Shown here: piece by piece, positions 16,840 through 24,689 of the stretch
Position numbering within the stretch: the first letter of the stretch is position 1
Layout of the letters: the number at the start of each line of letters is the position of its first letter
Origin: Candidatus Berkelbacteria bacterium
GTDB lineage: Bacteria; Patescibacteriota; UBA1384; XYA2-FULL-43-10; CAINNR01
Length of the DNA: 32,626 nt
Direction: 5' to 3'
Assembly: GCA_026397235.1 (NCBI GenBank)
Contig: JAPLVG010000022.1
Coordinates: 30,624-63,249 of the forward strand
Position numbers and translations under genes: made by a program
The notes under the pieces: model-generated
Told to the model about the DNA's origin: nothing
Seen by the model: the letters and a program-made list of their open reading frames with translations, nothing else
The model's database searches: none

Positions 16840-17241
16840 ACGCCCGACTGTATTTTTTGTAAAATTGTCGCAGGTATTATCCCAGCCTATAAAATTTATG
16901 AAGATGAGGAACTTTTAGCTTTCCTCGATATTATGCCAGTTCGCCCAGGACACACTTTAGTGATTTCAAAAAAACATTTTGCTAATATTCTAGAAACTCC
17001 AGCGGAACTATCAAGTAAAATGTTAGAGCTGGCAAAGAAAATCGGCAAACATATTATCGAAGAGTTTGGTGCTGATGGAATAAACATCACTAATAACACT
17101 CATGCTGCTGCCGGCCAATCAGTTTTGCATGTTCATTTTCATATTATCCCGCGCGACGAAAATGATGGCCTTCAGCCTTGGCCACACAAAGAATATGCTC
17201 CCGGCCAAGCCGAAACAATTGCTGCAAAGTTATCTATTTAG
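16840..17241 (+). CDS. HIT-family (histidine triad) nucleotide hydrolase; apparent ACG start
   Basis: In-frame extension upstream of 16933 reads (ACG)PDCIFCKIVAGIIPAYKIYEDEELLAFLDIMPVRPGH...VLHVHFHIIPR, preceded by GGAGAGGAGGG. Confidence 0.92.
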   Translation, partial: TPDCIFCKIVAGIIPAYKIYEDEELLAFLDIMPVRPGHTLVISKKHFANILETPAELSSKMLELAKKIGKHIIEEFGADGINITNNTHAAAGQSVLHVHFHIIPRDENDGLQPWPHKEYAPGQAETIAAKLSI

Positions 17242-17271
17242 CAAAAAATTTAACAATATTTAGAGGGTACT

Positions 17272-17649
17272 ATGAGTGAAGTAGAAAGACCTGCTCCTGG
17301 CTATGATGAGCTAACGCCCGAGGCAAGAAAATTTCACGATGAAAAAACTCAATCACTGGCTGAGCCGCAACCTGTGCAATCAGAGATTGGCCAAAATAAA
17401 CTTGGGTTATCGCCAGGAGAGATTCGGTTAAGTACGGAGGCGAAGGATGATTTGGCTGAAAAAAGGATGTGGCCAGATGATATAAAAGCCTCAGAAGATC
17501 GAAAGCGAATACTCGACATTCAAAATATGAGAGAGCTAGCGACAGGGATGAGAATGCACAATGTGCTTAATATGCCGGAGGAACAAGCCAATCGTCTGGC
17601 AGATATATTGGAAGAGCAGGCAGACAAACTTGAGCAGGAATCAAAATAG
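17272..17649 (+). CDS. Hypothetical protein, 125 aa
   Basis: ORF just downstream of the HIT gene; charged and helix-rich. Confidence 0.6.
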   Translation: MSEVERPAPGYDELTPEARKFHDEKTQSLAEPQPVQSEIGQNKLGLSPGEIRLSTEAKDDLAEKRMWPDDIKASEDRKRILDIQNMRELATGMRMHNVLNMPEEQANRLADILEEQADKLEQESK

Positions 17650-17651
17650 TT

Positions 17652-18773
17652 TTATAGTTTTTTGATCTCTTCGATTGTGATGTTTTTGGAGTTGGTGACG
17701 GCAGGTTCATCAAAAGGATTCACACCGCGGAGAGTTGCCGAATAAAACGCTACCAATTGCCAGAAAGACAGAAGTTCGCCGACGACTTGGTTGCTCATTT
17801 CCGGCAGTTCAATTGTAACGTTTGGAATTTTTAGTCGATCGGCCTCAGTTTTAGTACCATGATATTCAGCCAAAAGCGCTTGCTGGTAGGAAATATCATC
17901 CAATTTTTTTAGTTCTAGACCTTTTAAATTCAAGTCGGCGATTTCAGTTGGAACTGAGATTTTTTTGTCGTCATTCCAAGTTTTCACGGTAATGAAAGTG
18001 CCAATGACATTTTTTCGGCCGCCAAAAAATCGTTGGTTGGTGTGATGTTGACACTCTGGCGCTTCGGAAAAATAAAATGTTTGGCCGCGGCTATTTTTGC
18101 AAACTGACTCGTGCATTAGTTGAACTATCAAAGTTCTAAAGTCAGACAAAATCCAGGAGTAAGCCGAAACATAAACTTCAACGAAACCCTTGTGTTCCAA
18201 ATCAAAATAGTATTTTGCTAGGCTCCAAGCCTCTTTTTTGTATTTGTAACCGGAGGAAATGCCGGCAGCAATTTCATCAATTTTACATCCGACCAGCAGT
18301 GCCGGGAATAACCCGGCAGTTGTTGCTCCGGAGTATCGGCCGGAAATATTTGGGTGCTCAACAATTTGCCAGTTCATTTTGTTGGCTATTTGCCGCAACG
18401 CACCCTCTTCTGCTTCTGTCACAACAATAACTTTATAACCAGTAAAATCCATCAGTGATTCGATAACGCCTAAAGTATTACCTGATTTAGAAATCGCGAT
18501 GACGACAGTATTATCAATTTTACACTGACTTTTTACTTTTCTCAGAAGCGCCGGATCCATTGAATCGACGATGAAAGTATTTTTTTCAGTACAAATTGTG
18601 TAGGCCCGAAAACTGGTAACTGACCCGCCGTTGCCAATAATAACAACATTATCAAATTCAAAATCAATCTTCGCGGCTTCGCGTTTTAGATAATCGATAT
18701 CTTCCTTATAATCAAAATACTGAGACCAATCTTCCGGAACATTATCATAAATTTTTAGATCATGGAATTTCAT
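17652..18773 (-). CDS. Phosphoglucose isomerase-like SIS protein
   Basis: NVVIIGNGGSVTSFRA...AISKSGNTLGVIESL...NISGRYSGATTAGLFPALLVG, SIS/PGI motifs. Confidence 0.82.
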   Translation of the reverse strand: MKFHDLKIYDNVPEDWSQYFDYKEDIDYLKREAAKIDFEFDNVVIIGNGGSVTSFRAYTICTEKNTFIVDSMDPALLRKVKSQCKIDNTVVIAISKSGNTLGVIESLMDFTGYKVIVVTEAEEGALRQIANKMNWQIVEHPNISGRYSGATTAGLFPALLVGCKIDEIAAGISSGYKYKKEAWSLAKYYFDLEHKGFVEVYVSAYSWILSDFRTLIVQLMHESVCKNSRGQTFYFSEAPECQHHTNQRFFGGRKNVIGTFITVKTWNDDKKISVPTEIADLNLKGLELKKLDDISYQQALLAEYHGTKTEADRLKIPNVTIELPEMSNQVVGELLSFWQLVAFYSATLRGVNPFDEPAVTNSKNITIEEIKKL

Positions 18774-18857
18774 AAACTACACAGATTAATTACACAGAAT
18801 AAACACAGAATAAACACAGAAAAATACAACTATTTAAATCATACAGCAGAATTTGGC

Positions 18858-18886
18858 TTGAGTAAACCGGCAAAATTTGCTATAAT
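18858..18886 (+). promoter_or_regulatory. sigma70-type promoter upstream of the 18917 gene
   Basis: TTGAGT-N17-TATAAT. Confidence 0.7.
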
Positions 18887-18916
18887 CGAACAAGGAAAAC
18901 TGAAAGGGGAATATAC

Positions 18917-19117
18917 ATGACCGCATTTGCTTGTGCTGTTGTTGTGTTGTTCGTACTGTTAGTGATTTCGGAATTGATCAATGATAATGAGTCCGAGGCA
19001 ATCAAAGATCACCTGGAAAATGTTGTTGGTTTGCCAGGATTTCTTTCGCCGTTCGCAGTGGCCGTTTGGTGGCTGCTTGCGGTTGTCAAAGTTTTTCCTC
19101 GGATGCTGGATGTCTAG
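18917..19117 (+). CDS. Small membrane protein, 66 aa
   Basis: AAAGGGGAA ribosome-binding site and two predicted TM segments. Confidence 0.55.
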   Translation: MTAFACAVVVLFVLLVISELINDNESEAIKDHLENVVGLPGFLSPFAVAVWWLLAVVKVFPRMLDV

Positions 19118-19157
19118 TTTTGTGTACATTTGGCGGCCAACCGCCGCCACTTTTTTT

Positions 19158-19231
19158 GCGGGTGTGGTTCATCGGTAGAATGTATCCTTCCCAAGGATAA
19201 GAGGGCGGTTCGACTCCGCTCACCCGCTCCA
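19158..19231 (+). tRNA. tRNA-Gly(CCC)
   Basis: GCGGGTG...CACCCGC-T-CCA, anticodon loop TTCCCAA. Confidence 0.92.
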
Positions 19232-19236
19232 AAAAT

Positions 19237-19311
19237 AGAACTGAGAATTTAGATTTGAGAGTTTAGAAGAAAATGATAATTTATTTCCCCGAGCTCTAAA
19301 TTCTTAGTTCT
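19237..19311. repeat. 17-bp inverted repeat between tRNA genes
   Basis: AGAACTGAGAATTTAGA (19237-19253) and TCTAAATTCTTAGTTCT (19295-19311), 16/17 complementary. Confidence 0.75.
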
Positions 19312-19324
19312 CAAAACTATTCTT

Positions 19325-19488
19325 GCCGATGTAGCTCAGTTGGTAGTCCAGCCTTTTGCCGCCTTAGCTCAGTTGGTAGAGCAGCACTTTCGTAAAGTGA
19401 AGGTCCCGGGTTTGAGTCCCGGAGGCGGCTCCAAAAAGCTGGATTCGTAAAGTGAAGGTCGGCGGTTCAGCCCCGCCCATCGGCTCCA
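19325..19488 (+). pseudogene. Outer, interrupted tRNA-Thr(CGT)-like gene containing a second tRNA
   Basis: 5' part GCCGATGTAGCTCAGTTGGTAG (19325-19346) and 3' part TTCGTAAAGTGAAGGTCGGCGGTTCAGCCCCGCCCATCGGCTCCA (19444-19488) share a perfect acceptor GCCGATG/CATCGGC. They are split by 97 nt, and 9 nt spanning the D/anticodon arms are missing. Confidence 0.85.
19358..19433 (+). tRNA. tRNA-Thr(CGT), complete, nested in the outer tRNA
   Basis: GCCGCCT...AGGCGGC-T-CCA, anticodon loop TTCGTAA. Confidence 0.92.
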
Positions 19489-19507
19489 AACAAAATTTTT
19501 TTTTCAC

Positions 19508-19537
19508 AAAAAAACCACCGAATCGGTGGTTTTTTTA
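19508..19537 (+). terminator. Intrinsic terminator of the tRNA-Gly/Thr transcript
   Basis: AACCACCG-AAT-CGGTGGTT with flanking A/T tracts. Confidence 0.85.
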
Positions 19538-19596
19538 ATCCGCTGCAATTTGTGCAATTTTGTCGGACTGTCCCTGATGTACCAGGGTTTTAGATA

Positions 19597-19731
19597 TTAC
19601 GACTTACGCAATGGAGTTCAAACTTTCCCGTCTCGCCCGGCGCGAGCCGAGGCGGAAGTTTGTTCTCCAACACGCTCCCTCCAGAGGCGGGCAGGAAAGC
19701 GTGGTCTCCGTGGTTTTTGTGTAAGTCATAG
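19597..19731. mobile_element. MITE-like element with terminal inverted repeats
   Basis: Ends TACGACTTACGCAA and (reverse complement) TATGACTTACACAA. Internal hairpins CAAACTTTCC/GGAAGTTTG and CACGCT/AGCGTG. Confidence 0.5.
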
Positions 19732-19822
19732 GTATTTTCGATGTATCACGACTGATTAAGAAATTGCTTGAAATAATTTATAAAAAAGCACTAACAATAA
19801 CTATCTAATTATTTGTGACCAA

Positions 19823-19862
19823 GTATAACCGATTCTGCTCATATGGACGAAATCGGTTATAC
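19823..19862. repeat. 40-bp dyad, left flank of PaaX-like gene 2
   Basis: GTATAACCGATT-N16-AATCGGTTATAC, perfect 12-bp arms. Confidence 0.88.
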
Positions 19863-19878
19863 AATTCAAACAATACCT

Positions 19879-20418
19879 TTAAACAATACTTTTTTTGAAT
19901 AAATTCAACAAATGAGCCTCAATATCGGTTTTGTCGACTCGAAGATAGGCGACATATTTTTGCAATTTGAGTTCGGAAATTATCAAATCAACCTGGTCGG
20001 CTTTTACAAAAGGACAAGCCCATAAACTTTTTTGAACTTGCTTGTAACCTATTTTCCTAATCGATCGACACAATTGTTGGCGTTTGAGAGATAAATTCTC
20101 AGGAATATCCCAAGAAAGCATCCTCCATTTTCCATCAATAACTTTTTCGTCAGAATTTTCCAATAATTTTATTTTGCCCTTGTTGGTTAAAACGATACTA
20201 TTGTTTTTGCGGTCAATTTGAATATATCCTCTGCGTTCAATACTTTTCAGGTTATTGTAATACCATTTAGTATGCCGTCGCGGATCGCCTTGTTGATAAT
20301 AAACACTGCGCTTATAAGCCTCGAAACTAAAAAGTTCATATCCCTCATCGAGAACATCGGCAATGCCTTTAAGAATTGCGATTGTGGTGTGCTTTAGTTT
20401 TTCAATATCAATCTTCAT
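19879..20418 (-). CDS. PaaX-like protein with Cas2-like central domain (copy 2)
   Basis: IDGKWRMLSWDIPENLSLKRQQLCRSIRKIGYKQVQKSLWACPFVKADQVDLII, paralogous along its length to 369..893. Confidence 0.8.
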   Translation of the reverse strand: MKIDIEKLKHTTIAILKGIADVLDEGYELFSFEAYKRSVYYQQGDPRRHTKWYYNNLKSIERRGYIQIDRKNNSIVLTNKGKIKLLENSDEKVIDGKWRMLSWDIPENLSLKRQQLCRSIRKIGYKQVQKSLWACPFVKADQVDLIISELKLQKYVAYLRVDKTDIEAHLLNLFKKSIV

Positions 20419-20425
20419 TAATTAT

Positions 20426-20465
20426 ATATTACCGATCTAGCTCGATCGAGTCAAATCGGTAATAT
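20426..20465. repeat. 40-bp dyad, right flank of PaaX-like gene 2
   Basis: ATATTACCGAT-N18-ATCGGTAATAT, perfect 11-bp arms; the centre contains CTCGATCGAG. Confidence 0.88.
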
Positions 20466-20635
20466 TTGTGATAAAAAAACGAATATCATCCGGTGTGAAA
20501 CCTAGTGGACGAATAAATTTCTTGAAAATAGCATAGAAATAAATTATGAAAAATACTACGGCACTTGACTACGACTATTAAGACTATTAACATTAAAACT
20601 AAGAACAGAGAATTAAGAATAATGGAAGGAGAAAA

Positions 20636-21079
20636 ATGGGAGTTGAAACTGGTGGTGGTCCGAGCGAGGAGGATTTGAAAATCCGTCCGGGCGAACCGGA
20701 AGGTAGATTGCAGGATGTTGATCAAACCCATCGAAGAGCAAAATTATCAGAGCATTTTAGGGAGATATCAGAAGAAAAAGTTCAAAACGCCGAATCAGCT
20801 GAGAGATATCATGATTCTTATCGTAAAGCGATTGCTGCTGCCCCGGAAACGGATGATCCAGGCAGAGATCATAAACTAAAAACCAAGCAGGATTTAAAAT
20901 ATGAATTTGCCAAATCTGAAGAACAGGCAGAAAAAGCTCGGTCGGAAGCTAAGAGGATGATGTCAACTGTTGAGCAAGTTGAAGAAGGTGGCTGGGATAG
21001 TCAAATGAATCCCGGTTTTAAACACGATTGGGTTGACACCAAAGGAAAACGCCCACCCGAACCACCCGAAGGACTTTAA
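20636..21079 (+). CDS. Hypothetical hydrophilic protein, 147 aa, downstream of the second PaaX-like module
   Basis: AAGGAG ribosome-binding site; upstream GCACTTGACTAC block shared with the 1273 gene. Confidence 0.7.
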   Translation: MGVETGGGPSEEDLKIRPGEPEGRLQDVDQTHRRAKLSEHFREISEEKVQNAESAERYHDSYRKAIAAAPETDDPGRDHKLKTKQDLKYEFAKSEEQAEKARSEAKRMMSTVEQVEEGGWDSQMNPGFKHDWVDTKGKRPPEPPEGL

Positions 21080-21087
21080 CAACATTA

Positions 21088-21624
21088 TTACTCAATACAA
21101 CAATCAACGACTTTTTTCACCAAGTCTTTGAATTTGGACAGAGCGCCAGATTTTGTTTTATCCGACTTATCCAAAGCTTTTGGTGAGATATTTTTAATGC
21201 CTTTTGTTGGAATTGCTTTCAAATTCACGCCCCAAAAAAGGGAGTAGAGTTCATAAGCTTTTTCGAAAAGCTCGTAGGCTTCTTTTTTGTGACCGCGGCC
21301 GAGCTCTTTGGTTCCAACTTCCATTACTCGCATAGAAGATGCCAGCAAATGTTTGGAAATGCACCAGACTTCGCCTTCGGCTTTATCATCAACTAATTTT
21401 TTCAGCAAAGATTTTCTTATTTCACGAACGCCAGCCAAAAGATCATAGTACTTTTTATCTTCGGTTTTTTCGGCGGTGAAAAAAAAGTGTTCCTCAATGG
21501 AGACTAAATTCATTATTGCAATCGATAAATCCTCATCAGCGGAAAGATCAAGTTTGTGATCTTTCTTTAGTTTGTCGAAATTATCAAGAAGACTATTTAC
21601 ATCGTTTGGGTTTATTTTTGCCAT
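21088..21624 (-). CDS. Hypothetical protein, 178 aa
   Basis: Long clean ORF, helix-rich; no family named with confidence. Confidence 0.7.
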   Translation of the reverse strand: MAKINPNDVNSLLDNFDKLKKDHKLDLSADEDLSIAIMNLVSIEEHFFFTAEKTEDKKYYDLLAGVREIRKSLLKKLVDDKAEGEVWCISKHLLASSMRVMEVGTKELGRGHKKEAYELFEKAYELYSLFWGVNLKAIPTKGIKNISPKALDKSDKTKSGALSKFKDLVKKVVDCCIE

Positions 21625-21680
21625 AATTTTTCCACCTAAGAATGACGAATTTATTCAAATAACTAATAACGAATAGAGAA

Positions 21681-22139
21681 TTATCGCGTTAGAAAGTAAA
21701 ATCCTGCGCTTACTATTATAAGCGATATAATTGGGATTATGACCTTTTCCATTGGGAAATGGGCGTGACCAGCGTTTTTCTTTTTAAGCCAAGAATAAAG
21801 CATCACTGCCAGAATAAAAAATATGCTGCCACAAAATGCTCCAACAATAAATTTATCAATCCCCCAAATGCGGTTTAGTGGATGGCCGATGATTTTGCCA
21901 GTATAGAGCGGAATGAAAGCCAAAGCATAATAACTAAGTGATATTAAAAAGTCTCGGCCCCAGAAATTAATTTTATTAAAAAGAAAAAATTCAATCGTAT
22001 AATGAAAAAATTCAATCGTATAATAAATTATCGTGACCAAAAAAGCGCCAATCCAAACACCGCTGACGGTGTCATCAACTTTGAGCCATCGAGAGAGCCC
22101 GAGACCACCAATTATAGCGACGGTGCAAACTGTGCACAT
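21681..22139 (-). CDS. Membrane protein with N-terminal CxxC (MCTVCTVA)
   Basis: Several TM segments; adjacent to a thioredoxin-like gene. Confidence 0.7.
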   Translation of the reverse strand: MCTVCTVAIIGGLGLSRWLKVDDTVSGVWIGAFLVTIIYYTIEFFHYTIEFFLFNKINFWGRDFLISLSYYALAFIPLYTGKIIGHPLNRIWGIDKFIVGAFCGSIFFILAVMLYSWLKKKNAGHAHFPMEKVIIPIISLIIVSAGFYFLTR

Positions 22140-22212
22140 AAAAAAACCAATTTAAAATTTAAAATTTTCCCCCATGGGACCTAATCGGCAATTTAAAAAC
22201 ATCAGAGAAAAA

Positions 22213-22704
22213 CTATTTTGTTTGGGTAGTGAAAAACGTTTGGATGTCGGTTTCGCCGACAAAGCTTTTCTTGTTGACGGAATCAAAAAGAAATGGCACA
22301 CCGACCTGATCACTAGGAAGCCCAAGCGTTGTCGCGTTAGTTGTCAGTTCTGCTGAGTTTGTTTTATTGTACCAAACTTCCTTCATATTAAATTTTACTT
22401 TTGCGGTTGCAATCCAATTATCAACAACTGTTTGATCTATTTTTGACCCTCCGGGCAGATATTTGTTTTCTTGCAACCATTTTTCCAGATTGGTGCAGTG
22501 CGGGCAGCCATTGCCGTAATAAATAGTTGCAACGGCGTCAGGCATAATAATATCAGCGGAAACTAGGGAAACCGGTTGGGAAGCAGTGGTAGTAGTATTT
22601 CCTGCGGTATCAGATGTGGTTTTGGCTTTAGATGATCTATAAATTAAAATTCCAACGACTATTAAAATAATTATAATCACCAGCGCGTAAATAAATTTCT
22701 TCAT
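22213..22704 (-). CDS. Membrane-anchored thioredoxin-fold protein
   Basis: N-terminal TM anchor, then IYYGNGCPHCTNLEKWLQEN (CPHC). Confidence 0.82.
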   Translation of the reverse strand: MKKFIYALVIIIILIVVGILIYRSSKAKTTSDTAGNTTTTASQPVSLVSADIIMPDAVATIYYGNGCPHCTNLEKWLQENKYLPGGSKIDQTVVDNWIATAKVKFNMKEVWYNKTNSAELTTNATTLGLPSDQVGVPFLFDSVNKKSFVGETDIQTFFTTQTK

Positions 22705-22861
22705 TATTCTCCTTAATAATTTAACAGTTCTAAAGTTAAAGTAGTTGACAAAGTCGTTTATGTCAAGACCTCCGCAGACCGGAATATTTTTGCCCTGTGT
22801 AACATTCCAATTTTTTGTTATAATTATCTTTAGGACAGAGGTTTTTGATTATTGGATAAAT

Positions 22862-23164
22862 ATGACACCAATAATAGATGATAAAACTTTCATCGGCTTA
22901 GTTTCTGCGTCTTTTGTTTCCACTGCCGCTTCATTTTATTTTTTACGGCAATTTCTTATCAAAGACGTTGGAGTTTGGACTGCCCCAATGTTTGTCCCGA
23001 TATATTTTTATATTGTCCTTATATTTGCTATTAATACAATTCTCGGCTTGGTTGCTTATAAAAAAGATCGGTCATTATCATTGGCATTTAGTTTTGTCAC
23101 TCTTTCAATTGATGTTTTAATTCTTCTGGCATTGATACTCAATATTAAAAATCCAAATGGATAA
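22862..23164 (+). CDS. Small membrane protein, ~100 aa
   Basis: ATG at 22862 in the 22745 ORF frame; hydrophobic segments. Overlaps the next gene by 8 bp. Confidence 0.6.
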   Translation: MTPIIDDKTFIGLVSASFVSTAASFYFLRQFLIKDVGVWTAPMFVPIYFYIVLIFAINTILGLVAYKKDRSLSLAFSFVTLSIDVLILLALILNIKNPNG

Positions 23165-24671
23165 TCAAGATAAAAAGCTAATAAGATTTTTTGAAATTTT
23201 ACCTGGAGCTGTTTCTTGGTCAACACTGTTTGTGCTTTTAGCATTTGCTATTTTTTTGCCAAAAGTTTTGGCCGTATTTATGATATTTTATATCATTTTT
23301 TGGTTTATCCGAGTGCTTTTTATGTCCGTTAGATTAGTTTTAGGTTATATTTATCACACACGAGAAATGGCAGTTGATTGGTTTGGGGCTCTTGAAAAAT
23401 TAGCGCCAAAGGACAGTTGGAAGAAAATTTACCACATAGTTTTAGTCCCAACGTACAAAGAAGGGCTCGATATTCTGCAGACAACGATAAAATCGATTGA
23501 AAAAACTGACTATCCCAACAATAAAATAATTGTCATTTTGGCAACTGAGGAGCGCGATAAAGAAAATGCCAGAAAGTACGCGGAAATATTAAAAAAAGAT
23601 TATGTCGGTAAATTCTTGAAATTTATCATTACCGAACACCCTGATAATTTGCCGAATGAAATTAAAGGCAAAGGACCTAATATCACTTACGCTATGAAAC
23701 AAATTATGCCGATTATCGACCAAATGAAAGTGCCTTATAAAGATTTTATTGTTACTAATATGGATGCCGATCATATATTGGACAGAAAATATTTGTCCTG
23801 TCTGGCCTATAAATATATGACCACTCCGGATCCGATGCACAAAACCTTTCAGCCGTTGCCGATGTTTTTCAATAATCTTTGGGATGTGCCGATGCCAATG
23901 CGTTTGATTGGTATGAGCTCATCTTTTTGGCAGATGATTGTTTCTTCGCGGGTTTCCCGTTTGCGTAATTTCTCTTCTCACGCACAGAGTTTGGATGCCC
24001 TGGTTGCGACCAATTTTTGGGCCATGGACACAATTGTTGAAGATGGCCACCAATTCTGGCGATCATATTTTGTTTTTCATGGAAATCATCAGGTAGTACC
24101 GATATTTGTCCCAATATATCAAGATGCTATTTTAGGTTCGACGATGTTTTTAACTATTAAAGAACAATATTTACAAAAGAAAAGATGGTCTTGGGGTGTT
24201 TCAGATATTCCGTATGTTTTTTATCACTCGCTCAAAGACAAAGAGATCCACTGGTTTGACCGTTTGGCAAATTCATTGATTTTATTTGAATCACATTGGA
24301 GTTGGTCTACGGGTTCGCTAATTTTAGCACTTTTTTCTTGGATTCCAATTGCCGTTAATCCGCAATTCGGAAATACTGTTTTGGCTTATAATTTTCGTCA
24401 CATCTACAGCGATATTGTTCTCGTTGCCTACATCGGCATGATTACAACCTTAACAATTTCCACGCTTTTGGTTTGGCCGCGACGCAAAAATCGAAAAACT
24501 AATTGGAGAATAATTTTCGACTGGATTCTAACACCAATTATGTTGCCAATTACAAACATCGTTTTTTCATCAATTCCAGCATTTGATTCTCAGACCAGGT
24601 TGATGTTTGGCATAAAACCTAAAGTTTTTCGTGTTACAATAAAAGTTAGAAAAAACGAAGCTGCAGTTTAA
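23157..24671 (+). CDS. Family 2 glycosyltransferase, membrane-bound
   Basis: HIVLVPTYKEGLDILQTTIKSIEKTDYP...VTNMDADHILDRKYL...QKKRWSWG (QxxRW-like), plus TM segments. Confidence 0.9.
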   Translation: MDNQDKKLIRFFEILPGAVSWSTLFVLLAFAIFLPKVLAVFMIFYIIFWFIRVLFMSVRLVLGYIYHTREMAVDWFGALEKLAPKDSWKKIYHIVLVPTYKEGLDILQTTIKSIEKTDYPNNKIIVILATEERDKENARKYAEILKKDYVGKFLKFIITEHPDNLPNEIKGKGPNITYAMKQIMPIIDQMKVPYKDFIVTNMDADHILDRKYLSCLAYKYMTTPDPMHKTFQPLPMFFNNLWDVPMPMRLIGMSSSFWQMIVSSRVSRLRNFSSHAQSLDALVATNFWAMDTIVEDGHQFWRSYFVFHGNHQVVPIFVPIYQDAILGSTMFLTIKEQYLQKKRWSWGVSDIPYVFYHSLKDKEIHWFDRLANSLILFESHWSWSTGSLILALFSWIPIAVNPQFGNTVLAYNFRHIYSDIVLVAYIGMITTLTISTLLVWPRRKNRKTNWRIIFDWILTPIMLPITNIVFSSIPAFDSQTRLMFGIKPKVFRVTIKVRKNEAAV

Positions 24672-24689
24672 TAATAGCGGGAGGGTTAG

